From positions 762,654,673 through 762,718,672 of the forward strand of contig NC_081408.1 of the NCBI RefSeq assembly GCF_030272615.1: a stretch of 64,000 bases of DNA. Reading direction: 5' to 3'. Of the stretch, positions 10,016-21,775 are shown piece by piece (the stretch's first letter is position 1; each line of letters begins with the position of its first letter). Position numbers and translations under genes: made by a program. Source of the DNA: Cryptomeria japonica. Lineage: Eukaryota; Streptophyta; Pinopsida; Cupressales; Cupressaceae. The notes below the pieces were generated by a model that saw only the letters and a list, made by a program, of their open reading frames with translations, had not been told where the DNA came from and made no database searches.

Positions 10016-11415
10016 TGTTGGCATTTTGCATAGAGATTGCATTAATGATATGTTGTCATTGATGTCAATTGAACTGGTAATGGTATTCATGTTATTGTCG
10101 ATATTGTTGTTTTTGATATTGGCTAGTAACCGGTAAGAAGAGCTTTGTGGAAGATGTTGTAAATCGGTACGTAAAGTTTGTGAGTTGAACCGATGAACTG
10201 GTGTAAAGGGTTAAACCTTTCTATGTAATGTAACTGGTAAACCCTAGCAGTTGTTAAACCCTAACCAATCAAGTTTGATGGTTTATTATGTGATAAGCGG
10301 TAATGATGGAGACACGTGTGATCATTGTATGAGGATATGTTCAAATTGTTTTGGTGTGTTTGTTTCTTGTCTAGGGAAGGAGCAAAGTGGATTGTATCTA
10401 ATACACAACGTGCGATGAGCTACAAAGTCCGATGAAGTGGTGATCATGGAGTGGTTGGAATTTTCTTGAAGAATGTGAAGAGATTGTCATGATTTCTAAT
10501 GGTCAAGATTGTACCGACTTGTTTGTAATCTCAATGATGAGAATTAGGTTTTTGTTGTGTTACCGACCTAATTGATTTGTATTTAAGGTTGATGAAGTTG
10601 TTTGTAAAGAGCGTTGGCAAGGTTGATAGAAACCTATTGAGTGTGTAGTTGCCTAACCAGTGAATGGATCTGCACTTTGAGTGAAGGTAGATTGAAGCTT
10701 AGAAGGATCTAATCAAGCAAATGTAGTGCTACTCAGACAGATCAAGAAAACCTGTTCTTTTATAACAATTACAGCAGAAGTGAAATCCCTTAACCGGGTA
10801 AGCTCTAACAAACTTGGTTACTCATTAAATCCTCTAACAAGGTGGTCCATTAGCTTGGATTCTTAAATCCTCCAGCGAGGTTACTCTTAACAGGGTATAG
10901 TGCTTTTCATCAAGGCATATTTGTAAATCCCTTAACTGGGTGATTCCTAACCGAAATTAGTTCTTAACAAGACTTATTGTAAGGCTTTAACAAGCTTGGC
11001 TCCTAACAGGGTGAACTTCAGAAGAGTTCAGATAGCTATCCTTGCGAGTCTCATCTCACCATGGTTTTTACCTATTTGGGTTTTCCACGTATAAACATTA
11101 GTGTCAAATGGTGAATGTTTTTGTGGTTGTGATCTTATTTGTTGATTTGGTTAACTTCTGATAAGGCATGTTATGTAGAAGCATTAAGAGTTGAATATGT
11201 TGAGTTATGATTAAGCATTGTTGATGTTTATAAGATTGAAGTTGTTTACTGTTAAAGTTTTCATAATAGTTAAACCAATTGATGTCAAGAATTCTTATGA
11301 ATGTTGATCTTGACTGAGTTTGAGTTTGGGAACTTTGTATCAGTTTTTCAATATATTGATTCCCCCCCCCCCTCTCAGTATTCTACCAGATACTTATTCT
11401 TTCATCATACCATCA
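10016..11415 (+). mobile_element. TG...CA element of a non-coding LTR-like family, copy 1 (1,400 bp)
   Basis: The element starts TGTTGGCATTTTGC and ends CATACCATCA. It is flanked by perfect 5-bp repeats TATAC (10011-10015 and 11416-11420). Excision of the element plus one repeat restores a continuous reverse-transcriptase frame (GPIINGGIIELIPKG) in the surrounding LINE, which fixes the borders. It encodes no recognisable protein. Landmarks shared with 60912-61980 include TTGTCATTGATGTCAA near the start, a CCATGGTTTTT...TTTTCCAC block, and a run of C followed by CTCTCAG close to the end. TG...CA ends and a 5-bp duplication fit a solo LTR; a short non-autonomous retroelement is the alternative. 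Confidence 0.85.
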
Positions 11416-11420
11416 TATAC

Positions 11421-13075
11421 CACCATTAATAATAGGGCCCAATGTTCCATTTTTAAAAGCCTCCAATTATAAGAATAAAAATCTTCCTTAATTTGTTGCC
11501 ACATCACTTGATAGAACTCTATTGGAAGCCCGTCGTTGTCAAGACTTGTGTAAGATCCATAGAGAAGAGAGCCTTTTCTAGCTCTTCCAATGACAAGATT
11601 CTATCTAAACATTGATTATAATTAGAGACTATTCTATTAGGGATATCAACTTTAATCATATCCTCAAGGGTTTGTTGAATATCCTACCACTGATCATCTT
11701 TAAAAATATTTTCATAGAATCATTTGAAAACATTGAATATCTCATAAGGTTTAGTCTAGAAAGTATCAAATTAATCTCTTATCCCACTAATTCTTTCCTT
11801 TTTATGCTTATAATTGAGATAGTCAAAAAAGTATTTAGTGCCTTTATTCCCTTCTTTTATCCAATGAAGTCCAGATCTAACTTTAGCCCCTTGTCCTCTC
11901 TGGTGCCAAAACAATCAATTATACTAGGGCTATCTCTATGTTTTCATTCATTAATGATACTCATTAATTGCATTAGTTCATTAATATATGGGGTTTCTCA
12001 CCCTAAAATTTGGCCAAGGGGATAGTATGAGTTGTTGCACTATTATTGGTTGTCAATTTTATGCAATAGATCCTCTATAGTAACAATAGAAGTTTAAATT
12101 CTAATATTAAAAGGATCATCATTCAGGAATTTTCTAGCCTAAACAAGTTTGCCTTAAAGGGATTTTTCCTTATGCTTGCTTTGCCAAGCCATTTTTTTGC
12201 CAGAAGAGCGTAGGAAGTTAGTGCATTGATCAATGGCTACACACCACTAGTCAATCCAAAAGTCTCATTCATTTGGCTTAGGAAAATAATTCCAAATTCC
12301 CACAAGCGAAGCTATACCAATAGGATTCTTTAGATAAGAAAATTTAGTTTGAATGAAAGAAAATGGTCAATGTGTGAAGTTTGAGAGAAACTTATGTTGT
12401 TGATTGTACAATAATTATCAAAAAGAGTAGCAAAATAGTCCATTAGAACACACAATCCCTCAGAATCATGAACCAAGGTAAAATAGGGGATATGTAGAAT
12501 CTATCCAGCCCACTCAACTTTCTATACTCTCCCATTTTGCAATTAGAATAGGTAAACCATTTTTAGATCAAGACTAGTAGATTTGTCATGTCTACCACCC
12601 TAAAGAGTTATGGCAAAGGAACCAACTATCAAATTCCTCACAGATAAGATTGAATAGTTTGGACCAACTACAATCGTGAGAGTGTTAAACCATATTGAAA
12701 TCTCCCTCTAAAATGCAATTAGCATTTGGAAGATTATTAGCCATCCAATTCTATAAATCAATTCACTCTTTAACAAGTTTGGGGTCATAATTAAGCAAAA
12801 ACCTCTGAGTTGACCATTAATAAAGGCGAGGGCCCAAACACAACTATGAGAAGGGTCCTCCCCTTTATTAATGATGTATTTAGCAACCAATAGAGCAAAA
12901 CTAATAACAAACTTGCCTCTTCCATCACTACAAGATGTATGTAAGAAATGATCATCTCTCCAAATATTATGTAATGAAGCACCAAGCTTACTTCTATAAC
13001 TTTTAACTTATTGGAGAAAAAGTATATCTAGCTTCCATCTAGTCCTTTTCTTATGCAAGGTGATGATGAGCGCCC
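11421..13075 (-). pseudogene. LINE-2 ORF2: endonuclease and N-terminal region
   Basis: On the minus strand, 13060-12900 reads KKRTRWKLDILFLQ, the start region of an L1 endonuclease. 12985-12700 continues with HLHTSC- and INGQLRGF-like segments, then a GDFN-equivalent region (degenerate) near 12700-12680. Closer to the insertion, 11580-11421 encodes LPIEFYQVMWQQIKEDF, the conserved block just before the reverse transcriptase. Stops and frame changes are frequent. The extreme N-terminus of the endonuclease is missing where the sequence switches to another LINE type near 13080. Confidence 0.6.
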
Positions 13076-13080
13076 CTAGT

Positions 13081-14260
13081 GTCACAACAGGTCCCTTGTT
13101 GAATAAATTATACCAAGAGCCAATTGTCAAGATATTTACATAATTGCCCATGTTTTCCTTGAAAGCATCACACTCTAAAATTTTATTTTTTTTCAATTCC
13201 TTGACAACATTACACTCCAAAATGAAATGTTTTCTAGTTGCCATTTTCTTGGAAATGCAAAAAAAAGATACACTTTCTTCCCAATCATTTTTTGGTCTTT
13301 ACCAACGTTTGGTTTCATAAGGCGTTGATCAAATTTAGTTCTTCTCTAGCAATAGTAATTTCGTCTCTCCATGAAATATTAACCCTTATGTCACTTTTTG
13401 ATGATAATCACAAGTGGATTGAACTCTTCGATATATATTTTTTTATTTCTCCCTAGCCCTTTATCCCAAGTACACTTGTGAAACTTATCCATTATGAAAT
13501 CCTTTGCCTCTTTACTATTCATGGGGTATACATTCAAGTAAATATTTCATATACTCATCCATTTGTTGTTTTGTTGCTTCAAAGTATTTTTCTTTTGCAC
13601 AATATGTCATTGAAAACAAACTTAGGCCATCTACCCTCTTCCACATGCTGAATTATTTTTAGATATCTTATGAGAGATGTCATAGCAATTGTTTCAATAG
13701 GAGTGATCATCATTTCACTCAATGTGATATTATAAGGAACCAAACTTTTAATTTTGAACTTCTTTGTAATCAAGCATTTTGAATTTTCTCAATTTACTTC
13801 CACTATGAATTATAGGTACTACTAGCCCACAATTCACACCCTTAAAATACAACTGGAAGCACTATAAGCCCAAAACAATTTTGGGTTGTTTTCCATTCTC
13901 ATATCTTTGCCTCTTTGCATCTATTTTGAAGAGCATAAAATTCTTTCCAACCTCCTAAAGTTCTCTTATTTTTTTAGTCTTCCCAACTTATATTTTTGTT
14001 AAAATCAATTATGAGGTATTTATGATCTCTAACTTCTTCAAGAATACTATCAAAGTATAACATATGATTCTTTTGTTTTCTTCTACTAGAGAAAACCATG
14101 TTTTTTGTCTTGCTAATATTGACTTGCAACCCCATCAGTTTGCAAAAATTCTCAAGGGAAAATAAGTGCTCTTGCAAACCAAGAGCCAATTTAGCAATCA
14201 CAAAACCTACCATTAATTCCACCATCACAAAACCTAGTTCTAATTTTACCATGATCAACA
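13081..14260 (-). pseudogene. Fragment of a second, non-L1-looking LINE reverse transcriptase (LINE-3)
   Basis: The minus strand at 14180-13980 encodes LFSLENFCKLMGLQVNISKT followed by MVFSSRRK and an ILEEV..HKYLIIDF block. This is the region after the reverse-transcriptase active site in jockey/CR1/RTE-like LINEs (KTK, then YLG-I-F). Lower coordinates give a CKEAKI...KLF/LFDAL-like and CE-W-like stretch (13960-13820), then PYNITLSEMMITPIETIAM (13745-13660). KHFILECNVVKEL (13230-13190) is a terminal HxxxxC-type zinc-like end. The order is consistent with one truncated ORF2. The catalytic YxDD itself lies beyond the recognisable part. The exact clade is not determined. Confidence 0.6.
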
Positions 14261-14299
14261 ATATTTAAATGAGAATCATCACCTAAGAGCACCTTACCT

Positions 14300-15110
14300 C
14301 CATTGAATTCTTTGTATTTAGAAAACTAATCTCTATTAAAAATCATATGAAAAGATGCACCTAAGTTAGTTTACCATGCATTATTACCTGCATGAGTAGC
14401 CAAAGTTGCAATGTATGCATCATCATCTTCCTAGTTAGACTTAGAATCAAAATCAAACTTATTTTTTTTCTTCTTTTCTTCTTTATAATCCTTACATAAA
14501 TGTCAAGACTTACTGCAATTCTATCAAATGACTTTGGAGTTTCTAGGAGAGTTGGATCTTCCCCTGGACTTGGATTTACCATACTTCCCATTCTTCTTGT
14601 CTTTTTTTTATGTCTTCCACAAATACTTATGACATCCTTCAAACTGTCGGATACCATCCTCCACATATCTTCACTAAGAAAGACACCCACTACATCTTCA
14701 TATTTCAAAACAATATTAGTACTATCAATAGTCATAAAAGAAGAATCCCACAAATTGGACAAAGAACAAAGCAAGATCTAATTCACTAAAGATTTCACTT
14801 GATACATCCCACCAAGTTTCTTCCATGGCTTCTTTGCAGATGTATCTTCATGGACATTGATTAGAATAGAGTCTATCAAGAACAACTTGATCAGACCCTT
14901 GGCTTTATGGTCCATAACATTATAATGAGTAACTGTATTAGGATCTATAGGTCTAGAGACATTCTCATCAATAGCATCCCACAAATCTCAATCTATTAGC
15001 ATATCCTCTATCTTCAGCTTTCACATCTCAAAATTATTTCCATAAAATTTCTCCACGTCTAGTCTCCCTAACATACTACCATCTAAAAAATTCCTGCAAT
15101 TTGATCATAA
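14300..15110 (-). pseudogene. Copia gag remnant
   Basis: Two minus-strand pieces match the plant Copia gag (UBN2-type) domain. 14984-14778 holds HEDTSAKKPWKKLGGMYQVK, preceded by a DAIDENV-type segment; 14774-14600 holds LLCSLSNLWDSSFMTI-like and KYEDVVGVFLSEDMWR-like blocks. The arrangement (HExTAKxxWxxLxxxY, then LPxSW, then the linker) is the family order. Downstream (about 14570-14470) the chain is basic and serine-rich, as before a zinc knuckle, but a clean CCHC is not seen. No protease, integrase or polymerase from the same element follows. Confidence 0.7.
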
Positions 15111-15850
15111 AGTATCTTCTGTGCAAGATCCCACTCAAATCTTGGTTATTTCAACAAACCCAACAACCCACAATTGAAACCAAAGGTGATCGGTCTCTAA
15201 TAGAACTTCTAAGGAAGTTATGATAGTGGAACAAATTCCTACACTAATCTTGAGAGGAGGGTATTGCAAAAAATTTATAGATTTTTACAATAGTTACAAC
15301 TTCTTATTAGAATAAACATAAATATCATATGCACCACAACAAAGCGATTTACATGGGAAAAAACCTTTTGGGGGAAAAATCCCACACTCTAAAAGTTGCC
15401 CAATATATTATTCAAAAATCAACAATAGATCCTGCCTAAGGTGTTGGTCCTTTATTGACCATCCACTCACTCTCTAGAAGTTGTTCTCAACCAACCCCCT
15501 CTTTTCTCGAAACAAAATGTTGGTACTCATTCTCCTCCATTTCTAGGAAGGTCGATATGTTCTCTCTTTGTTTGTTGTCCAATCCAGCCACTATTCATGA
15601 CCTAAATTGTTCTCCTACTTGGCTAATCTCTTCATACTATTATTATAAAGCCTGTCACATCAATCATTGGCTAAAAGGGAGAAAAAATCCATAGTTCAAA
15701 AGCCACCCAATATATCATTCAAAAATCAACAACAAATTACAATATACTTGTAGATAAAATCTTCTCACAAAAGTATCACCAATGGAGATCTAGAGGCAAA
15801 TCAACAAGTATCAGACTCTCATAATACATCAAAATACATATGCCTAATAC
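15111..15850. other. Probable LTR remnant with a duplicated 28-bp module
   Basis: A GGGAAAAAACC/TTTTGGGGGAAAAATCCC segment (15355-15390), common in plant LTR elements, is followed by CCCAATATATTATTCAAAAA. The second segment recurs with one change at 15704-15730. Each copy is followed by a TCAACAA run. This suggests the remains of a repeated LTR or a tandem duplication. Because it sits next to the Copia gag remnant it may be that element's LTR, but no borders could be defined. Confidence 0.35.
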
Positions 15851-17421
15851 AATACCCTCATAATATAGGGTTGCCTTCTAGGTTAAACAAAGCACACAAA
15901 ATATCCAATATTAGATCTATGATCTTATGGTAAACAATCAATATTTTCAATGATAAATTATACATAAATTGTGGCTTTATCAAGTACCGAGCACTCTAAA
16001 TGGACTTTCACAACATACAATATGCACAGGTAGGAAAAATCTAGCATTCTTTATCTAGCACTGAAAATACACCTAAAGTAGAAAAGAAACAAATGTCTAT
16101 CTAATCGTATAAACACATTAGTACCCTTTTACTATTGCAAGGTTGAGCACCATTTTCCTAAAAATTATAAATCATCATCATATACTCATATGTACAAGGA
16201 GATAAACATGTCATACATCCCTCAAATGATCCCTCGAGAACTAGCAAACCATAATTCAACATCTAATTTAATGAGAAGACAACATAAAACATAATGCAAC
16301 TAAAAATAAGAATAGGCAATACCTCTCATATGACTATTTGTTAAGTAGACCATGAGTGATGAAAGAGATTACTACTCAAAGATGACCTATTCATCATGTG
16401 TCACTCTAAGAAAAATGTCCTCATAGGTCAATGTTGAACTCACCTCCAAACAAAGTGTAGACTCCTCAAACTTCTTGTTGAAACCTCATCAAAGAGTAAC
16501 CATCTCTATAAATGTCTCTAAACATAAGAAAACTCTAGCCTTACCCAAGTCTACAAGTATCCACGAGCACCTACTAATCAATCCATGCCAAGATCAAAAT
16601 GCAACATAACATCATCATAAAACTTCCAATAAAATGACCATGAACTCAATACAAAGAGAACCAACAAGACCAATGTCTAGTCTCCAACCTTGAGGAAGAT
16701 ATCATGACATGATGATCTAACATCTCCTTAAAAGAAGATCATATGCTCCAATGGACATATCATACTAATAAGAGCACTTGTATCATGCCAACACTCTAAC
16801 ATGTGATGAAGAGTACATCATGAAATGTAATACCAACCATCCTATCAAATAAGGATCAAATGTAAAATGACAATTCATAAATTGACACCTCACCAAAGAC
16901 TACAACAGTCCTCCTAGAAAAACCAAGATGTAATATATTCAATCACATCAAGATAATCATCCATCATCAAATGATGAATTCACATCATTACCAAATCTCC
17001 CATTGAATCACATAGCTAAGCTCTCTCGACATGATGATAACCATCTTCTAACTAAAGATCCTCCATGACCTCAACACAACCAAAGAACTCAACACTGTGA
17101 GCTCCCAAAGTGTATATTGTTGGTCAAAAAATAAAGTACAGACATGGATCCTAAAAATCTACCACATCTAACTACAAGAAGACTTACAAATATGAGCTTT
17201 AGAGTATAGGATGTAATCTAGGGATGCTATCTAATGGTCATGTCCCAATTGTAGATATAAGTATGTTGTAAGATTCATTCACCACAAGAATGAGTGAATA
17301 GAAAGTAATAATAAAGCAATAGTTAGAGATAGTATAGGTGAATATATGGAGATATAATGATATGTAATGAATACTGATTGAATATAATATTTATAGAAAT
17401 ATTTTTGAATTCTAATAGATG
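15851..17421. other. Unassigned AT-rich DNA
   Basis: No open frame above about 60 codons, no LTR pair and no RNA gene are visible. The sequence is rich in short CAT/ATG/CTA-type words without clear periodicity. It is probably decayed transposon DNA. Confidence 0.45.
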
Positions 17422-17589
17422 TTGTGTATATTATGTTCTTATTATGATTTACAACTAATCTTAGGTCCTAATATATTTCCTTGTTACCTCAATAGGATTG
17501 GGTATTGTGTATATGATGCTCTTAAATTCTGATTTACAACTAATCTTAAGTCCGGATATATTTCCTTGTTATCTCAATAGGACCGAGTA
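17422..17589 (+). repeat. 83-bp tandem duplication
   Basis: Two units, 17422-17504 and 17505-17589, share GATTTACAACTAATCTTA, ATATATTTCCTTGTTA and CTCAATAGGA in the same order. They differ at roughly one site in eight. No coding potential is visible. Confidence 0.75.
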
Positions 17590-19216
17590 AGGTAGAAGAC
17601 TACAACACCATAATTCATTAAGGTGTAGAATTTTGGTCTGCATCCCTTAGATTTATTTCTAACATTGGTTCCATTTTTAGGACCCTAGTTAGGATTTATT
17701 GAGGTTTATCAAGAAAGATTTTAACCTCAAATTTTCATATCAGGTCAACAAACAAAAAGCGAATGATAAACAGATATCATAAATCATAATTTTGTCTATT
17801 TGACGTCTACCCCATGAGAGGGGATTAGGCACCAAGGGGATGTAAAATGGAAAGAGGAAAAGGTCTAAAGAGACCTATAAAAATATGTGAATGTTAAGAA
17901 AACTACCAAATAATGACCATGGGAAAAGATAGAGGACTAATGAAATCCCAAATCAAAAAATACCCATGGCCAAAGGATATAAAATAAATTCAAGAGAAAA
18001 CAAGGAGCAAATTTATCTATAAATGAGAGGAAGAATGGGCAGCCCATGTGGAGAAGAGAGAAGACAAAGATAAGTAATGGAAAGAGAGGATAGACACCAG
18101 AGAAGAATGGAGGTGAGAACAAGGTTAAGCCTAGAGTGTGTCATTGGTGGTGTTTTCGAGCGCACCGACATGGGTGTTGCCATAAAAAGAGGAAAAGATA
18201 GTAGAAAGAAGAAGGAAAAGATCTTGTATAAAATAAGGTTGTTACTGAAAGGAACGAAAAGGCTATCAATAAATTTAGAAAAGACCATACATAATCAAGA
18301 ATCTAAAATCATGAAGTTAAAGGAAATTTATAGCATAGAAGCTCCTACTTGTCAAAAAACCTTTTAAAAACCATAAGCAGAAACGATATTTAGTTAACAC
18401 AACAATTAAGTTAGATGACAAGTTTAAAGAGTTCATAAAAACTATGCATAAGATCCAATGTGTGAATGATGATTATTTGAAAAGGATGATTAGTACAAGT
18501 AAATTAAAAATAAAAGAGGAAAATAGAAAATAAGTTAATTTGGAATTGGGCGAAGAAGTTAGGTCATTAGCTAATTAAATGTGATTTACATGTCAAAGGT
18601 TGAAGCGTTGTGGGAAAAGTCACAACCCTTGGACCAATACCCATCCCCCATGTGGTCTAAAAGTAGAAGAATTATAGCACAAGAGTTACCACCACAAGTG
18701 AAAAGAAGAAGCAAGAGAGACGACAATTGAAAAGAGAAGTAAGTAAAGAGAAGGATACCCCTTGGAGTGAAATATTATGAGAAGAGTACTTTTATATAAG
18801 ACTTGGGAGAGATAAGGGGAAAGAAACTAAACCATGAAGAAACATAAACAAGGAGAGAAAGCAAATTACCCAAAAACTAGAAAGGAAACCAAAATAGAAG
18901 CCCAAAATGCCATAAAATACTAACATGGGACAAAACTCAAACACAAAGGAAACAACAGTCAAGATTCCAGATTTTGGAACAAATACTATAGAAGCTTTGG
19001 ACATGCATTCCTCTTTGAATTTATATGGGAAATTTTGGGAAAAGAAATATATAAGGATAGATTGTTGGATTTTTTTGGATCATTGAGAAAAGAAGAACTT
19101 GAATGGTATATGAAAAATTATCCTCAACATGCAACCACCTCAGATGAAGTGAAGGAAGAATTTTTAGCTAATTTTAATCAACATCAGGATTGGTCCTTAT
19201 AGATGTACTCATAATC
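17590..19216 (+). other. Retroelement-like leader and gag-like stretch (uncertain)
   Basis: Near 17660-17690 there is an ATTGGTTCC motif, possible as a primer site, followed by about 1.4 kb with basic, lysine-rich open frames (for example 18077-18367). At about 19050-19195 the plus strand encodes YKDRLLDFFGSLRKEELEWY and then a DEVKEEFLANF block. That resembles the retrotransposon gag domain (WxxxLP...F...F pattern). It lies about 480 bp before the gag end of Gypsy copy 1, close to the 610 bp seen in the 16-kb element. It may be copy 1's own diverged gag or a neighbour's. Frames are broken. Confidence 0.35.
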
Positions 19217-19370
19217 ACCATCAATAATGGACCTTAGAACCCTGGGATCCCGCAACCATCAATAATGGACCCCAAAACCTCGAGATCCCGAAACCTTCAA
19301 TAATGGACACCGAAACCCCAGGATCCCAAAACCTTCAATAATGGACCCTTTAAAGACCTCAGAATCTCAA
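19217..19370 (+). repeat. 38-bp tandem repeat, four units
   Basis: Units begin at 19217, 19255, 19293 and 19331. Each starts with ACCWTCAATAATGGAC and ends with a GGATCCC-like segment; the last unit is diverged after its first 18 bases. Exact 38-bp spacing of the first three units shows a true head-to-tail array. It lies between the gag-like stretch and the recognisable part of Gypsy copy 1. Confidence 0.85.
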
Positions 19371-19539
19371 AATTCCAGAGTCCCTTATGGTTTGGCCAAT
19401 ATAATGAATTTGATTATGTATCTTGTGTTGTAGGTTGAAGCATACTTATGGAGCCTTCCACCTCATCTTTAAAGAAGACTAGAGGAGAGATTGAATTGGA
19501 GAAAAACCCACCAACCATGAAATACCAAAACAAAAGCAA

Positions 19540-21775
19540 CAAAACTACAAGCCAAAAATGCACATATACACCCTTAGGGGAACCTGTCGAAACAATCTTA
19601 TGGTAGTTAGTATCCTCCAATCTTGTGACCTTACCAAAAACATCCAATTATGAGCCTCAAGTCAAGCCACCATGGTGGCAAGATCATTAACATTGTGAAT
19701 TTCACCAAGGAAGAGGACACAAAACAAGCAATTGCCATCGACTAAAGGATCTTGTTCAGGATCTTATCGATAGAGGAGAAATTGAAATTGAAGGAAATGA
19801 CCAAAAAAAATCCAATGATGATCACTTAATGTTCAAGAATCCACTTCCATCACATGATCAAAGGGGTCCTTCAACCTCAAGGAGAAACATGGATACCACA
19901 ACCAATTACACACAAGCCGCATACAATTATATTGTGAATTACCTTTATGATGCGGATGAACAAGTTGCAACTCTTACCATAAAATATCAAAGTCCTACAT
20001 GTAACGTTGTTACGCATCATAGCAAGATTACTATTCAAAAGGCACCACAAGGAACGACACCCCTCCCCAAATAATATAATCTTGCAGAGAAATTGGATAA
20101 GATGCCAACCCTCATCTCCATATTAGAGCTTTTACACTTATCCCCCTCACATAAAAGAATCTTGGACCAAGCTCTCCAAGAAGTGTTTGTCCCTGCCAAC
20201 CTCAACACAGATCACTTTCAAACCATGGTTGGGAGTCTAAAGTCATCACCATGTCTCACTTTCACCGAAAGTGACAACACATCCTTCCAACAACCCCATA
20301 ATGCCTCCCTCCATATTGAAGGGTTTTTAAACCAACATAGAATCAAGCGAGTCTTGATTGACAATGGAGTTGGCTTAAACATATGCGCATTGTAGTTAGT
20401 CACAACAATGGGTTATGTAGTAGAATCAGTGGATGTCAACAAGAAGATAACCATCAAAGCATATGATGATGCAGAATGTTCTTCCAGAGGAGCTGTTATA
20501 TTACCCATCAGGGTTGTGCCAGTGGTAAAGCATATAGTCTGCCAAGCTCTAGACCTTCCTTTGCCATACAATCTCTTGTTAGGAAGACCTTGGATACATG
20601 TCATGCAAGCAGTCCCATCTACCTATCACCAGTGTATCAAGTTTCCACATAATGGGGTAGAAATTACAATCCTCAGTGATCCTAATCCATTTGCATATTG
20701 TAATAATATTCACCATCAGCTAGAGCTCACCATACCTAACAACAAAGAATTTATCCCTTCATCATATGTTAATCTAGCCTCTCTTTCCAGCTTAACAACC
20801 CCTACACCAAAGCAGGAGAAATTAAAAATGAAAATGGTTGAGGAAGGTCCTAGTGAATATAATCTTAGCCAACTCTTTTGTGTTGGACAGTTACTCACAT
20901 CCCCTAGAACTCATGGCAAACCCCAAGGTTTACTTCAAACACCACTGGCCAAAAGAACTTTTACTTTGGCGTAATTCACCCCTAGTAAAAGTCAAGAGGA
21001 GGAAACCATGGATGAAGACATGGAAGAATGGATCTACACATACCCTATCAATAAAGAGATCCCGAAGGCTAAGCTACCCACCGACAAATATGGCAAAGGC
21101 TTCACTATAATGAAAAGAATGGGCTATGATGGCCATAGTGCTTTGGGACCTTGCAAGCAAGGACGACAAGAGCCCTTACAACCTGAGTTGAAACCAAGAG
21201 ATAAAACTAAACTAGGTTTCCAAAGAGAATCTGTTCCTAAGCTTCGATTCAAAGGAAAACCCAGCAAATCTGTGTATCAGCCAATTACTCCAAGAATGCA
21301 ATCCTTGACTATATCTGGAGCACCAGTAACCCTACCATCAGCACCAGAAAAACTAGCACCAGCAAACCCACCTCCAATAGTACACAAGCCAGTAACTAAT
21401 GCACTATTCAATTCAAAATACATCCCAGTTTGGTATAGTAATCAGATGCTAGAGAGTGATTCTAAGATAGACTCACATGAGTGGGAATGGGATTCAGTGC
21501 ATTTAAATACTTCAAATGAGGAAGAAACATCACCTCCACCACCTCGTAAGGATATAATAGTTTATGGAGAAGCATGGATTAAAACTTTTTGGAAACCTGA
21601 GCTAGAAGAAACTTCCACAGGCTCTACGTCAAATCCTACGCCCGAATCTGACAAGGAGAGTACCATCGATAAACTTTATGCCTCCATATTAAACCTCACT
21701 AATGCCTCCTACAAACTCAACTTAATCAATGAAGTAATGCTTATCATTCTTCCTGAACTCATTGAATGGAACTAG
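19540..21775 (+). pseudogene. Gypsy copy 1: gag end, knuckle, protease, G-patch
   Basis: The plus-strand segment starts with YTPLGEP-like sequence at the end of gag. It continues with the knuckle HCEFHQGRGHKTSNC (near 19690-19735) and LKDLVQDLIDRGEIEIEG. The aspartic protease has VLIDNGVGLNIC (near 20350-20390) in place of the usual DTGA/DSGA, and a LLGRPWIH flap-to-end motif (20577-20600). A G-patch follows: YGKGFTIMKRMGYDGHSALG (near 21089-21150). Stops occur after TTPLPK (near 20071), ICAL (near 20393) and in the linker. In this copy the knuckle linker keeps CAG (19757-19759), where the younger 16-kb element has TAG. Confidence 0.85.

Larger units (their letters stand above)
7670..13080 (-). 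mobile_element. Old L1-type LINE (LINE-2), split by an LTR-like insertion
   Basis: Minus-strand fragments of one LINE ORF2 lie in the expected order. From high to low coordinates they are endonuclease (13080-12500), linker and start of reverse transcriptase (11900-11421), reverse transcriptase (10010-9060), thumb and zf-RVT region (8800-7670). The element is heavily mutated by stops and frameshifts. It is interrupted at 10016-11415 by a TG...CA element; removing that insert and one TATAC copy rejoins an open reverse-transcriptase frame. No poly-A tail or target duplication was found, so the 3' boundary is approximate. The 5' end abuts another LINE fragment. Confidence 0.75.

Noticed and set aside
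9663-10136. 157-codon plus-strand frame
   Set aside because: Antisense to the LINE-2 reverse transcriptase and crosses the insertion border at 10016, so it is not a biological unit.
19217-19370. CRISPR-like regular repeats
   Set aside because: Units are head-to-tail without unique spacers, and the window is plant nuclear DNA.
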